Below are positions 33,146 through 42,510 of a stretch of DNA of 64,000 nt, piece after piece (position 1 is the stretch's first letter; the number at the start of each line of letters is the position of its first letter). Location of the stretch: the NCBI RefSeq assembly GCF_016863035.1, contig NZ_BOOC01000018.1, positions 1-64,000 on the forward strand, in the 5' to 3' direction. The stretch comes from Microbispora corallina. GTDB lineage: Bacteria > Actinomycetota > Actinomycetes > Streptosporangiales > Streptosporangiaceae. Below the pieces are notes generated by a model that was given only the letters and a program-made list of their open reading frames with translations, was not told the origin of the DNA and did no database searches. A program made the position numbers and the translations under genes.

Positions 33146-34204
33146 CTACCGCCCCGCGGCCTTCAGCGCGTCCCTGATGGCGTAGTAGGCCGGCTTGGGC
33201 GCGAGGTTCTCGTCGTACGGCAGGGCGGCGCCCTCGCCGGTGAAGACGGCCGGGATCCAGGAGTACTTGTCGGTGTAGTCCCAGACCGTGATGCCGACGC
33301 ACCGGCGGACGGCGAGGCAGGCCTTCGTCACGTCGGCGTACCACTTGGCCTGGGTGGCCAGCTTCTCGGCGTCGGCGGGCAGGATCATGCGGACGTCCAG
33401 CTCCGTGATTGCCACGTCGAGCCCCAGGTCCGCGAAGCGCTGGAGGTTCTGCCGCAGGGTGTCCGGATACCCGTACTGCAGCGCGAGATGACCCTGGAAG
33501 CCGACGCCGTCGATCGGGACGTGCTGGGCCTTGAGAGACTTCACCAGCGCGTAGTAGGCGTCGCTCTTCGGGCCGACGGCCTCCAGGTTGTAGTCGTTCA
33601 GGTAGAGCTTGGCGTGGGGGTCGGCCTGGTGGGCCCACCGGAGCGCGTCGGCGATGTAGCCGGGGCCGAGGGTCCGGTAGAAGAGGGTGTCGCGGTAGGT
33701 GCCGTCCTCGTTGAACGCCTCGTTGACGACGTCCCACGAGTAGACCTTGCCCCTGTAGTGACGCGCCTCCTGGGTGATGTGGTTCTTGAGGATCGCCCGC
33801 AGCTGGTCGGCGGTCCAGGTGCCGCTGGTCAGCCAGTCGGGGAGCTGGTTGTGCCACACCAGTGTGTGGGCGCGGAACGACATGTTGTGCCTGCGCGCGA
33901 AGTCGAGGACCTGGTCGCCCTGGGTGAAGTCGAAGACGCCCTGCTGGGGCTCGGTCGCGTACCACTTCAGCGCGTTGCCGGCCGTGGTCGAGTCGAACTC
34001 GCGGCCGAGGATGTCGAGGTACGCCTGGTCGGTGAACTCGGGGTTGTCGGTGGCCGAGCCGAAGTAGCGGTGTGTGGCGGCGGCCAGCTCTCCGAGCGTC
34101 CTGCCGGGGCCGTGGCCGTCGGCCGTGGCGGCGGACGCCGGGACCGACGCCAGCACCAGGCCCGCGGCGGCGGTGAGCGCGGCGAGCGCGTGTCGATAGG
34201 ACAT
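33146..34204 (-). CDS. Secreted GH10 endo-beta-1,4-xylanase
   Basis: A 352-aa enzyme with a signal peptide (MSYRHALAALTAAAGLVLASVPASA, cleavage near 25) and a single GH10 TIM barrel, without a binding module. The acid/base is Glu162 in SWDVVNEAF and the nucleophile Glu268 in AITELDVRM; THTLVWH-type strand AHTLVWHNQLPDWL and WDYTDKYSWIP supply subsites. The usual PENxMKW motif is altered to AGNALKWYATEP. ATG 34204 has GGAGG 7 nt upstream. The gene diverges from GH87, and three CGAAAGT-type sites lie between them, suggesting common control by a xylan- or glucan-responsive repressor. Confidence 0.93.
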   Translation of the reverse strand: MSYRHALAALTAAAGLVLASVPASAATADGHGPGRTLGELAAATHRYFGSATDNPEFTDQAYLDILGREFDSTTAGNALKWYATEPQQGVFDFTQGDQVLDFARRHNMSFRAHTLVWHNQLPDWLTSGTWTADQLRAILKNHITQEARHYRGKVYSWDVVNEAFNEDGTYRDTLFYRTLGPGYIADALRWAHQADPHAKLYLNDYNLEAVGPKSDAYYALVKSLKAQHVPIDGVGFQGHLALQYGYPDTLRQNLQRFADLGLDVAITELDVRMILPADAEKLATQAKWYADVTKACLAVRRCVGITVWDYTDKYSWIPAVFTGEGAALPYDENLAPKPAYYAIRDALKAAGR

Positions 34205-34226
34205 CTCAGATCCTCCGGAGGGGGGC

Positions 34227-34238
34227 CGAAAGTTTTCG
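34227..34238. promoter_or_regulatory. CGAAAG/TTTTCG operator-like site before xylanase
   Basis: A 12-bp near-palindrome (5 of 6 positions), 23 bp upstream of the xylanase ATG. It resembles the CGAAASTTTCG element I recall from streptomycete xylanase promoters. Confidence 0.55.
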
Positions 34239-34248
34239 ATATCTTGCC

Positions 34249-34269
34249 CTAACTTTCGACGTACGTTAG
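34249..34269. promoter_or_regulatory. CTAAC...GTTAG inverted repeat in xylanase/GH87 spacer
   Basis: Arms CTAAC and GTTAG are 11 nt apart, containing ACTTTCG and the palindrome ACGTACGT. A second candidate operator in the divergent spacer. Confidence 0.4.
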
Positions 34270-34340
34270 AGGCGTACCAGTGCGCGGTCAATAGGCGTTT
34301 TCCTGGGATAAAGCCGACGGTCAGAACCGGTCCTGCGCCT

Positions 34341-34349
34341 GAAACTTTC
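34341..34349. promoter_or_regulatory. GAAACTTTC site in xylanase/GH87 spacer
   Basis: A perfect 9-bp dyad (GAAA-C-TTTC) followed by G, matching the same motif as 34227 and 40305. About 350 bp upstream of the GH87 ATG. No other gene is recognisable in the 485-nt spacer. Confidence 0.5.
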
Positions 34350-34689
34350 GACCCCCTGCGGCCTGCGGAGACTGCCCTGTCACCGGACCTGTCAGCCCCG
34401 TTGACGGTGGAGTGCTGCCTATGTAACATCTGAGCAACTCGATGTAAGGATCTTGCAACTTAACCATCAGATTTTTGCAGTTCCACGCAAGCTCCGGCAG
34501 GAATGCACTGCGTCCGTGCGCGCCCGCCACCGTCACCTTCTCCAGAGAGGTCAACGAGGTGATGTCGGCTACGGCATTGGGCAACCGGTCGCCGCCCTGA
34601 CCACGGCTTTTCCCCACCCCCCAGCGGAATGCGGAGTGAGACCCGCGGATCGGGGCCGTCGGTCGGATTCCGGAGACGAAGGAACGCAA

Positions 34690-37600
34690 ATGTCAGACAG
34701 GAAGTTCGTACGCTCGGTCGCGGCGGTGGCGGCGGCATGCCTCCTCGTCGTGGCCGGGCCGCTCTCCCCCGCGAAGGCGGCGGGCGGGCCCAATCTGGCG
34801 GCCGGGAAGACGGCCACCGCGAGCAGCTCCAACAGCCCCTACACCGCGGGCAACCTCAACGACGGCAACCAGGGCAGCTACTGGGAGAGCTCGGGCAGCT
34901 CGTTCCCGCAGTGGGCCCAGGTGGACCTCGGCAGCACCACCAGCGTCGACCAGGTCGTGCTCAAGCTCCCCTCCTCGTGGGAGGCCCGCAACGAGACCCT
35001 GTCCGTCCAGGGCAGCACCGACGGCTCCGGGTTCAGCACCGTCGTCGGCTCCACGTCGTACACGTTCGGCCCGGGCTCGGGCAACACGGTGACGATCAAC
35101 TTCGCGGCCACCAGCACCCGGTACGTCCGGGTGAACATCACCGCGAACACCGGCTGGGCGGCCGCCCAGCTGTCCGAGATCGAGGTCTACGGCGCCGCCT
35201 CGGCGTCGGGCAACCTCGCCCAGGGCAAGCCGACGAAGGAGAGCGGCCACTCCGACGTCTACGCCTCCTCCAACGCCACCGACGGCAACCAGGCCACCTA
35301 CTGGGAGAGCGTCAACAACGCGTTCCCGCAGTGGCTGCAGGTGGACCTCGGCGCCTCGGTGAGCGTCAACAAGGTCGTGCTGAAGCTGCCGAGCGGCTGG
35401 GGGGCCCGCACCCAGACCCTCTCGGTCCAGGGCGGCACCGACGGCACGAACTTCTCCACGCTCGTCGCGTCGGCCGGCTACAGCTTCACCCCCTCCTCCG
35501 GCAACACGGTGACGATCACCTTCACCGCCGCCACCGTCCGGTACGTCCGGGTGAACATCACGGCCAACACGGGCTGGCCCGCGGGCCAGGTGTCGGAGCT
35601 CGAGGTCTACGGCCCGTCGGGCACCGGTGACACGCAGCCGCCGAGCGCGCCGTCCAACCTGGCGTACACCCAGCCGGCCTCCGGCCAGATCAAGCTGACC
35701 TGGAGCGCCTCCACCGACAACGTCGGGGTCACCGGCTACGACGTCTACGCCGACAACCAGCTCCGCACGAGCGTGGCCGGCAACGTCCTCACCTACACCG
35801 ACACCCAGCCCGACAGCGCCACGGTGTCCTACTACGTGCGCGCCCGCGACGCCGCGGGCAACCAGTCGGGCAACAGCAACACCGTGACCCGGCAGGGCGC
35901 CACGGGCGACACGCAGGCGCCGACCGCGCCCGGGGACCTCGCCTACACCGAGCAGACGGCCGGGCAGATCAAGCTGACCTGGACGGCCTCCACCGACAAC
36001 GTCGGCGTCACCGGCTACGACGTCTACGCCAACAACGCCCTGCGGGGCAGCGTGGCGGGCAACGTCCTCACCTACACCGACACCCAGCCGACGACCGCGA
36101 CCGTGTCGTACTACGTGCGGGCCAAGGACGCGGCCGGGAACCAGTCGATCGCCAGCACCACCGTCACCCGCAACGGGACCGGGGGCGGCGGCTCCAACAT
36201 GGCCGTCGGCAAGCCCATCACGGCCTCGTCGTACACCTTCACGTACGTCGCCGCGAACGCCGACGACAACGACGTGACGACCTACTGGGAGGGCGCGGGC
36301 GGCAGCTACCCGAACACGCTCACCGTCCAGCTCGGCGCCAACGCGGTCGTCAACTCGATCGTGCTGAAGCTGAACCCCGACCCCGCCTGGAGCACCCGCA
36401 CCCAGACCATCCAGGTCCTGGGCCGCGAGCAGAGCGCGTCGTCGTTCACGAGCATCTCGGGCCCGGCGACGTACACCTTCAACCCGTCGTCCGGCAACAC
36501 GGTGACGATCCCGGTGTCCGCGACGGTGGCGGACGTCCGGCTCACGTTCACCGCCAACTCCGGCGCCCCCGCCGGCCAGGTGGCGGAGTTCCAGGTCATC
36601 GGCGTCCCGGCGCCCAACCCCGACCTCACCGTCACGGCGCTGTCGGCGTCGCCGGCCGCGCCCGTCGAGACCGACTCCGTCACGCTCTCGGCCACGGTCA
36701 AGAACGCGGGCACGGCGGCCTCCGGCGCCACCAACGTCGCCTTCTTCCTGGGCGGCAGCAAGGTCGGCAGCGCCGCCGTCGGCGCGCTGGCGGCCGGGGC
36801 GTCGGCCACCGTCTCCGCCGGCATCGGCCCCCGCGACGCGGGCAGCTACGCGCTGAGCGCCAAGGCCGACGAGTCCGGCGCCGTCATCGAGCAGAACGAG
36901 ACCAACAACGACTTCGCGGCCTCCTCGCCGCTGGTCGTCCGGCCGGTCGACAGCTCCGACCTGATCGCCTCACCGGTCAGCTGGTCGCCGGGCAACCCCG
37001 CGAACGGCAGCACGGTCACGTTCTCGGTGGCGATCAAGAACCAGGGCACGGTCGCCTCCGCGAGCGGCGCCCACGGCGTCACGCTCACGATCACCAACGA
37101 CTCGGGCACCGTCGTCAAGACGCTGACCGGCTCCTACAGCGGCGCCATCGCGGCGGGATCCACCACGAGCCCGATGAACCTGGGCACGTGGACGGCCGCG
37201 AACGGCAGGTACACGGTCAAGACCGTGATCGCCAACGACGCCAACGAACTCCCGGTCAAGCAGGCCAACAACACCACCAACCAGCCGTTCTTCGTGGGCC
37301 GCGGCGCCAACATGCCGTACGACACCTACGAGGCCGAGGACGGCGTGGTCGGCGGCGGGGCGACGGTCGTCGGCCCGAACCGGACCATCGGCGACCTCGC
37401 CGGCGAGGCGTCCGGCCGCAAGGCCGTGCGGCTCACCTCCACCGGCAACTACGTCGAGTGGACCACCAAGGCGCCGACGAACACGCTGGTCACCCGCTTC
37501 TCCATCCCCGACTCGGCGGGCGGCGGCGGCACCGACGCGACCCTGGACGTCTACGTCGACGGCACCTTCCTCAAGGCCGTCAACCTGACCTCGAAGTACG

Positions 37601-38982
37601 CGTGGCTGTACGGCAACGAGACCGGCCCGGGCAACTCCCCGAGCGCCGGCAGCCCGCGGCACATCTACGACGAGGCCAACGTGCTGCTCGGGACGACCGT
37701 CGCGGCCGGCCACAAGATCAGACTGCAGAAGGACGCGGCCAACACCTCCACCTACGCGATCGACTTCGTCAGCCTCGAGCAGGCGAACGTCATCGCCAAC
37801 CCCGATCCCGCGACGTACACGGTGCCCGCCGGCCTCACCCACCAGGACGTGCAGAACGCCCTGGACAAGGTCCGGATGGACACCACCGGCACGCTCGTCG
37901 GCGTCTACCTGCCGCCGGGCGACTACCAGACGTCGGGCAAGTTCCAGGTGTACGGCAAGCCGGTCAAGGTCGTCGGCGCCGGTCCCTGGTACACCCGGTT
38001 CTACGCGCCGTCCACGCAGGAGAACACGGACGTCGGGTTCCGGGCCGAGTCCTCGGCCAACGGGTCGACCTTCTCCGGCTTCGCCTACTTCGGGAACTAC
38101 ACCTCCCGAATCGACGGGCCGGGCAAGGTGTTCGACTTCTCCAACGTCGCGAACATCACGATCGACAACATCTGGGTCGAGCACCAGGTCTGCATGTACT
38201 GGGGCGCGAACACGGACAACATGACGATCACCAACTCGCGGATCCGCGACACGTTCGCCGACGGCGTCAACATGACGAACGGCAGCACCGACAACCTGGT
38301 CTCGAACAACGAGGCGAGGACGACGGGCGACGACAGCTTCGCGCTGTTCTCGGCCATCGACGCCGGCGGGGCCGACGAGAAGAACAACGTGTACCAGAAC
38401 CTGACCGCGATCCTCCCCTGGCGCGCGGCCGGCGTCGCGGTGTACGGCGGGTACGCCAACACGTTCAAGAACATCTACATCGCCGACACGCTCACCTACT
38501 CGGGCATCACGATCAGCTCGCTGGACTTCGGATACCCGATGAACGGCTTCGGCGCGAGCCCGCCCACGCAGTTCGACAACATCTCGATCGTCCGCGCGGG
38601 CGGTCACTTCTGGGGCGCCCAGACCTTCCCGGCCATCTGGCTCTTCTCGGCCTCGAAGGTGTTCCAGGGCATCCGGATCAGCAACGTCGACATCGTCGAC
38701 CCGACCTACTCCGGGATCATGTTCCAGACGAACTACGTCGGCGGTCAGCCGCAGAACCCGATCAAGGACACCGTCCTCACCAACATCTCGATCTCGGGCG
38801 CGCACAAGAGCGGTGACGCGTTCGACGCCAAGTCGGGCTTCGGCCTCTGGGCGAACGAGATGCCCGAGGCGGGCCAGGGCCCGGCGGTCGGCTCGGTCAC
38901 CTTCAACAACCTCAAGCTGAGCGACAACGCTCAGGACATCAGGAACACCACGTCGACCTTCACCATCACCGTCAACCCGTAG
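34690..38982 (+). CDS. Secreted multi-domain GH87 alpha-1,3-glucanase (mycodextranase-like)
   Basis: A 1430-aa secreted protein. Signal peptide 1-31; two discoidin domains (about 32-170, 175-310); two FN3 domains (313-405, 408-500, both with TASTDNVGVTGYDVYA-like strands); a third discoidin (503-640); two CARDB domains (644-755, 756-870); a CBM6-like module (877-1036); then a right-handed beta-helix (1038-1430). The helix carries Asp1191 (FADGVN) and Asp1214-Asp1215 (TGDDSF). The 23-residue spacing matches the three catalytic Asp residues of GH87 alpha-1,3-glucanases, so substrates are fungal-wall or bacterial alpha-1,3-glucans. ATG 34690 has AAGGA 6 nt upstream. A strong hairpin ends the gene. 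Confidence 0.9.
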   Translation: MSDRKFVRSVAAVAAACLLVVAGPLSPAKAAGGPNLAAGKTATASSSNSPYTAGNLNDGNQGSYWESSGSSFPQWAQVDLGSTTSVDQVVLKLPSSWEARNETLSVQGSTDGSGFSTVVGSTSYTFGPGSGNTVTINFAATSTRYVRVNITANTGWAAAQLSEIEVYGAASASGNLAQGKPTKESGHSDVYASSNATDGNQATYWESVNNAFPQWLQVDLGASVSVNKVVLKLPSGWGARTQTLSVQGGTDGTNFSTLVASAGYSFTPSSGNTVTITFTAATVRYVRVNITANTGWPAGQVSELEVYGPSGTGDTQPPSAPSNLAYTQPASGQIKLTWSASTDNVGVTGYDVYADNQLRTSVAGNVLTYTDTQPDSATVSYYVRARDAAGNQSGNSNTVTRQGATGDTQAPTAPGDLAYTEQTAGQIKLTWTASTDNVGVTGYDVYANNALRGSVAGNVLTYTDTQPTTATVSYYVRAKDAAGNQSIASTTVTRNGTGGGGSNMAVGKPITASSYTFTYVAANADDNDVTTYWEGAGGSYPNTLTVQLGANAVVNSIVLKLNPDPAWSTRTQTIQVLGREQSASSFTSISGPATYTFNPSSGNTVTIPVSATVADVRLTFTANSGAPAGQVAEFQVIGVPAPNPDLTVTALSASPAAPVETDSVTLSATVKNAGTAASGATNVAFFLGGSKVGSAAVGALAAGASATVSAGIGPRDAGSYALSAKADESGAVIEQNETNNDFAASSPLVVRPVDSSDLIASPVSWSPGNPANGSTVTFSVAIKNQGTVASASGAHGVTLTITNDSGTVVKTLTGSYSGAIAAGSTTSPMNLGTWTAANGRYTVKTVIANDANELPVKQANNTTNQPFFVGRGANMPYDTYEAEDGVVGGGATVVGPNRTIGDLAGEASGRKAVRLTSTGNYVEWTTKAPTNTLVTRFSIPDSAGGGGTDATLDVYVDGTFLKAVNLTSKYAWLYGNETGPGNSPSAGSPRHIYDEANVLLGTTVAAGHKIRLQKDAANTSTYAIDFVSLEQANVIANPDPATYTVPAGLTHQDVQNALDKVRMDTTGTLVGVYLPPGDYQTSGKFQVYGKPVKVVGAGPWYTRFYAPSTQENTDVGFRAESSANGSTFSGFAYFGNYTSRIDGPGKVFDFSNVANITIDNIWVEHQVCMYWGANTDNMTITNSRIRDTFADGVNMTNGSTDNLVSNNEARTTGDDSFALFSAIDAGGADEKNNVYQNLTAILPWRAAGVAVYGGYANTFKNIYIADTLTYSGITISSLDFGYPMNGFGASPPTQFDNISIVRAGGHFWGAQTFPAIWLFSASKVFQGIRISNVDIVDPTYSGIMFQTNYVGGQPQNPIKDTVLTNISISGAHKSGDAFDAKSGFGLWANEMPEAGQGPAVGSVTFNNLKLSDNAQDIRNTTSTFTITVNP

Positions 38983-39000
38983 GAGGCGAGGAACGCCTGA

Positions 39001-39033
39001 GGCGCCGCCGGAGGTTCGTCCTCCGGCGGCGCC
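39001..39033. terminator. Bidirectional terminator between GH87 and GH12 genes
   Basis: A perfect 14-bp stem (GGCGCCGCCGGAGG and complement) with loop TTCGT, 18 nt after the GH87 stop and 24 nt after the convergent GH12 stop. It can serve both genes. Confidence 0.85.
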
Positions 39034-39057
39034 TTCCGCCGTCTACTGGAAGCCCGG

Positions 39058-40209
39058 TCAGCCGACCGAGCAGGCGGTGCCGTTCAGGTTGAAGCTCGAC
39101 GGGGTGCCGTTCGAGCCGTTCCAGGTGCCCTGGAAGCCGAAGGAGGTGTTCCCCCCGGCGGGGATCGACCCGTTGTACGACAGGTTCTTCGCCGTGACGG
39201 ACGATCCGCTCTGGTTCACGGTGGCGTTCCAGGCGCTGGTGATCTGCTGGCCGTTCGGGAACGTGAAGCCGAGCGTCCAGCCGTTGACCGCGCTCGACGA
39301 GGTGTTGGTGACGGTGACGTTGGCCGTGAAGCCGCCCTGCCACTCCTGCTTGCTGTAGGAGACCCGGCAGGCGCCGCCGCCGCCCGGCGTCGGGGTCGGC
39401 GTGGGGGTCGGGCGAGGCGTGGGCGTCGGGGTCGGCGTGGGGCTGGGAACCGTGCCGCCGACGCTGTAGGAGAAGTTGTTGACCGCGAGCCCGGCGCCGC
39501 CCACCCAGGGCTCGAACCCGGCCTGGACGCTGGTCAGGTACCACGACCGCTGGGCGTAGCCGCGGCTCACGGCGTCGTCGTAGAAGGTGCGCACGGGGAA
39601 GCTGATCGAGTTCGTCGGCGAGGTCCGCACGTAGGAGATGACGTTCCAGCCGATGTTGCCCTCCCACACGTCCCACGTGCCGCCGGCCAGGCTGGCCGTA
39701 CCGACGCGCGAGCCGACCGGCTGGACGGATCCGGTGTGGTTGAGCCAGACCATGATCTCGGCGCCGGTGTTCTGGCCGTCGGTTCGTGGGGTCGGGTCGA
39801 ACCAGATGTCGTACGCCGCGTCGTAGACGCCCGAGCCGGGGTAGCTCATGCTGACGCTCGTCTGCACCGAGTTGAACTGGCTGTTCGACGCCTGCATCGG
39901 CAGCCCGCTACCGGAGGAGCAGTTGGCGTAGTGACAGCCGGCGTAGATCGCGGGGTACGCCGCCGGGGCGCCGCCCGTGTTGTTGTGGTTCGCCTGCGTC
40001 ACCGTGAACCCGGTGTTCGTGACGTTGATGCACTGCGTCGTGGAGGCTCCCCACACGTTGTTCATGACGACGTACTTGCCGCCCTGGATGGTGGTCGAGC
40101 CGTACTTCTCGCAGATCGTCGTGTCCGCCCGGGCCGTCTGACCGACGACGAGCGAGGCGGCGACGGAGCCGAGCATGACCAGGCCCGCCGTGATCATTCG
40201 CATCTTCAT
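39058..40209 (-). CDS. Secreted GH12 endoglucanase with CBM2
   Basis: A 383-aa enzyme. Signal peptide 1-29 (ending QTARA-DTT); GH12 beta-jelly-roll (about 30-250) with nucleophile Glu151 in [10 protein letters not shown] and acid/base Glu233 in [10 protein letters not shown]; a (PT)n linker with RP inserts (255-276); and a C-terminal CBM2 cellulose-binding domain (280-383) with [21 protein letters not shown] and [13 protein letters not shown]. Expected to cut cellulose or beta-glucan. ATG 40209 is chosen from the signal peptide; a second ATG lies at 40203. A perfect GAAAGTTTC dyad about 100 bp upstream suggests shared control with the xylanase. Confidence 0.93.
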   Translation of the reverse strand: MKMRMITAGLVMLGSVAASLVVGQTARADTTICEKYGSTTIQGGKYVVMNNVWGASTTQCINVTNTGFTVTQANHNNTGGAPAAYPAIYAGCHYANCSSGSGLPMQASNSQFNSVQTSVSMSYPGSGVYDAAYDIWFDPTPRTDGQNTGAEIMVWLNHTGSVQPVGSRVGTASLAGGTWDVWEGNIGWNVISYVRTSPTNSISFPVRTFYDDAVSRGYAQRSWYLTSVQAGFEPWVGGAGLAVNNFSYSVGGTVPSPTPTPTPTPRPTPTPTPTPGGGGACRVSYSKQEWQGGFTANVTVTNTSSSAVNGWTLGFTFPNGQQITSAWNATVNQSGSSVTAKNLSYNGSIPAGGNTSFGFQGTWNGSNGTPSSFNLNGTACSVG

Positions 40210-40304
40210 ATCCGGACGATAGGCAGGGCGTCTCCCGGGGCGACACGACGCCGTCGGGCCGCCCGGCCGAAAGGCCCTCTGGCCTGGCCGGACGTCCCTC
40301 CCTG

Positions 40305-40321
40305 AGGTGAAAGTTTCACCT
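40305..40321. promoter_or_regulatory. GAAAGTTTC-type perfect operator upstream of GH12 gene
   Basis: A 17-bp perfect dyad: AGGTGAAA, central G, TTTCACCT. Same GAAAnTTTC core as the sites in the xylanase/GH87 spacer. About 96 bp before the GH12 ATG; also 111 bp before the small gene at 40432. Confidence 0.7.
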
Positions 40322-40431
40322 GGACGATCATGCCGAGCACGGGGTGTGACCGTTCCTGGCGGGCCATTTCTTTGGATATTTATGGTGATATGTAGCTGCT
40401 TGTCGGTTTTAGGGGTGGGTACGGGCGGGGC

Positions 40432-40656
40432 ATGGCCGAACGACACAAGGACGAGCCGGCCGTGGGTGACGAGGTCACGTGGCGCAGCCATGGCTCGACC
40501 GCCTCGGGCGAGGTCAAGAAGAAGATCACCAAGAGGACCGAGGAGGCCGGGCGCACGGTGGACGCCTCGCCCGACGACCCCCAGTTCCTCGTCGAGAGTG
40601 AGAAGAGCGGCAGGCAGGCCGTGCACAAGCCCTCCGCGTTGAAGCCGAAGGACTGA
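40432..40656 (+). CDS. HVA1/TUDOR-like (DUF2945) small protein
   Basis: A 74-aa basic, hydrophilic protein. [23 protein letters not shown] and [22 protein letters not shown] match the DUF2945 (hypervirulence-associated TUDOR-like) family. The strands form a small SH3-like barrel; function is not settled. ATG 40432 is the only sensible start. The kinase gene follows 25 nt later on the same strand. Confidence 0.85.
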   Translation: MAERHKDEPAVGDEVTWRSHGSTASGEVKKKITKRTEEAGRTVDASPDDPQFLVESEKSGRQAVHKPSALKPKD

Positions 40657-40681
40657 CTCCGGGGCGTCCGGCGACCGGGAG

Positions 40682-42091
40682 ATGGGCGGCAGGCGGAGGC
40701 TGTCGGTCACCAGGCGCATCACCCTGTTCACCGGCGTCCTGGTGACGGTGCTCTGCGCGCTGCTGGCGGTGGTGATCCTGGCGGCCGTCCAGTTCCTGAC
40801 CAACGGCTACGTCAAGGACGAGCTCGTCGGCGTCGGCGGGCGGGTCGTGGCGGAGGTCGAGTCGGGCCGGCTGGTGCGGCCGATCACCCCGGGTCCGGTC
40901 GGCGACATCCAGGTCGTCGACCAGAACGGCCGGGTCGTCGCCGCCACCGCCGCCCTGCGGGGCAGGCCGGCGATGGCGTCGCTCCGGCCAGCCGGCTACC
41001 ACGGGATCGCGGACGGCACCGTCTGCGGGGACGCCTTCGCGCGGCGTGGCTGCCACATCGTGGTCGCGCAGTGGGCCCGGGGGCCCGACGGGCCGCGCGT
41101 CGTCTACGCCGCCGCGCCGCGGGTCCCGTTCTGGACCCACCCCGCGCTCGCCGCCCTGGTCGTGGGCGGGTCCGCCCTGCTGGTCGGCGTGACGCAGTGG
41201 CTGGCCGTACGCGGCGCGCGCACGGCCATGGCACCGGTACGGGCGATCCGGGCCGAGCTCGACGAGATCAACGCGACGTGCCCGCAGCGGCGGGTGCCGG
41301 TCCCGCCGGGCGGCGACGACATCCACGATCTGGCGGTGGGCGTGAACCGCACGCTGGCGCGGCTGGAGGCCGCGCTGGAGCAGCAGCGGCGGTTCGCCAC
41401 GGACGCGTCGCACGACCTGCGGACTCCCATCACGGCCATGCGGGCGGAGGCCGAGGACGCCCTCCTCTCGCCGGAGAGCACGACCGTTCCCGTGCTGGCC
41501 CGCGTGATGCTGCGGAGCCTCGACCGGCTGCAGGCCCTCGTCGGCGACCTGCTGACCCTCGCCCGCCTCGACGCGGACCTGCGGGGGGCCGAGGACCGGG
41601 TCGACCTGGCGGACCTCGTCGAGGCGGAGCTGCGGCACCGGCCGCCCCCGGACGAGCGCCTGACGTGCTCGCTCCAGGCCGGGGTGGTGGTCGTCGGCGA
41701 CCGGCTGCGGCTCGGCCGCCTGCTCGCCAACCTCCTCGACAACGCCGAACGGCACGCCGCGAACGCGATCTCGGTCATCGTCCGGCTCGACGCCGCAACC
41801 CCCGCCTTCCCGGACGGCACGGCCGTCCTCGAGGTGAACGACGACGGGGCCGGTGTCGCACCGGACAAGCGCGAACTGGTCTTCCAGCGCTTCACCCGGC
41901 TCGACGCCGCGCGCAGCAGAGACGCCGGGGGGAGCGGGCTCGGCCTGCCGATCGCCCGCCAGATCGCCGAGGCGAGCGGCGGGACGCTCCGCATCGAGGA
42001 CAGCGAGCTCGGGGCCCGGTTCGTCGTGCGCCTCCCGGCCGCGCCCCCGGACGGCGGCGGGTTGGGACGGCCTGACGCGGGGCACCGGTGA
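40682..42091 (+). CDS. Orphan sensor histidine kinase
   Basis: A 469-aa kinase: helix 1 ([22 protein letters not shown]), an extracytoplasmic sensor of about 110 aa with a Cys pair ([14 protein letters not shown]), helix 2 ([18 protein letters not shown]), HAMP, HisKA with [19 protein letters not shown], and HATPase with [28 protein letters not shown] and [10 protein letters not shown]. The layout is like the kinase at 26885. No response regulator is encoded nearby on either strand. ATG 40682 has GGGAG adjacent, closer than usual. Confidence 0.88.
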   Translation: MGGRRRLSVTRRITLFTGVLVTVLCALLAVVILAAVQFLTNGYVKDELVGVGGRVVAEVESGRLVRPITPGPVGDIQVVDQNGRVVAATAALRGRPAMASLRPAGYHGIADGTVCGDAFARRGCHIVVAQWARGPDGPRVVYAAAPRVPFWTHPALAALVVGGSALLVGVTQWLAVRGARTAMAPVRAIRAELDEINATCPQRRVPVPPGGDDIHDLAVGVNRTLARLEAALEQQRRFATDASHDLRTPITAMRAEAEDALLSPESTTVPVLARVMLRSLDRLQALVGDLLTLARLDADLRGAEDRVDLADLVEAELRHRPPPDERLTCSLQAGVVVVGDRLRLGRLLANLLDNAERHAANAISVIVRLDAATPAFPDGTAVLEVNDDGAGVAPDKRELVFQRFTRLDAARSRDAGGSGLGLPIARQIAEASGGTLRIEDSELGARFVVRLPAAPPDGGGLGRPDAGHR

Positions 42092-42111
42092 GACGATCGG
42101 AGGGAGCACGC

Positions 42112-42471
42112 ATGCGATCGGTGACGGTACGCCGGGTGTACGACCCCCCGTCCCCCGACGACGGGACGCGGGTGCTGGTCGACCGGGTGTGGCCCCGCGG
42201 GCTGACGAAGGACGCCGCGCATCTCGACGAGTGGCTCAAGGACGTGGCGCCCTCCACCGACCTGCGCCGGTGGTACGGCCACGAGCCCGCGAAGTACGGC
42301 GAGTTCCACGGCCGCTACCTGGCGGAACTCGACGAGCCCGGACGCCGCGAGGCCCTGGAACGACTGCGCCGCCTCCGGGCGGACGGCCAGGTCACCCTGC
42401 TCACCGCGACGAGGGACGCCGGCCACAGCCACGCGGCCGTGCTCGCCGAGGTCCTGAACGAGCCGTCCTGA
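42112..42471 (+). CDS. DUF488 family protein
   Basis: A 119-aa protein of the DUF488 family: VTVRRVYDPPSPDDGTRVLVDRVWPRGLTKD, WLKDVAPSTDLRRWYGHEP, YLAELDEPGRREALERL and VTLLTATRDAGHSHAAVLAEVL. RVWPRGL and the C-terminal TLLxAxRD motif are diagnostic; function unknown. ATG 42112 is preferred over GTG 42088 because GGAGGGAG lies 7-8 nt upstream; the earlier start would overlap the kinase gene. It converges with the AmaP gene. Confidence 0.85.
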   Translation: MRSVTVRRVYDPPSPDDGTRVLVDRVWPRGLTKDAAHLDEWLKDVAPSTDLRRWYGHEPAKYGEFHGRYLAELDEPGRREALERLRRLRADGQVTLLTATRDAGHSHAAVLAEVLNEPS

Positions 42472-42494
42472 GAAGAGACGTCCTGAGAAGAGAC
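42465..42494 (+). repeat. 15-nt tandem duplication across the DUF488 stop codon
   Basis: GTCCTGAGAAGAGAC occurs at 42465-42479 and 42480-42494; the first copy contains the stop TGA. CTGAGAA in the second copy pairs with TTCTCAG at 42508-42514 and may form a weak terminator between the convergent genes. Confidence 0.75.
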
Positions 42495-42510
42495 GGGGGC
42501 GGCCGTGTTC

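Noticed and set aside
36970-38805. 611-aa minus-strand frame and a 542-aa plus frame over the GH87 gene
   Set aside because: Val/Arg/Asp- and Arg/Gly/Gln-rich shadow sequence; GH87 domains and catalytic Asp residues are in the other frame.
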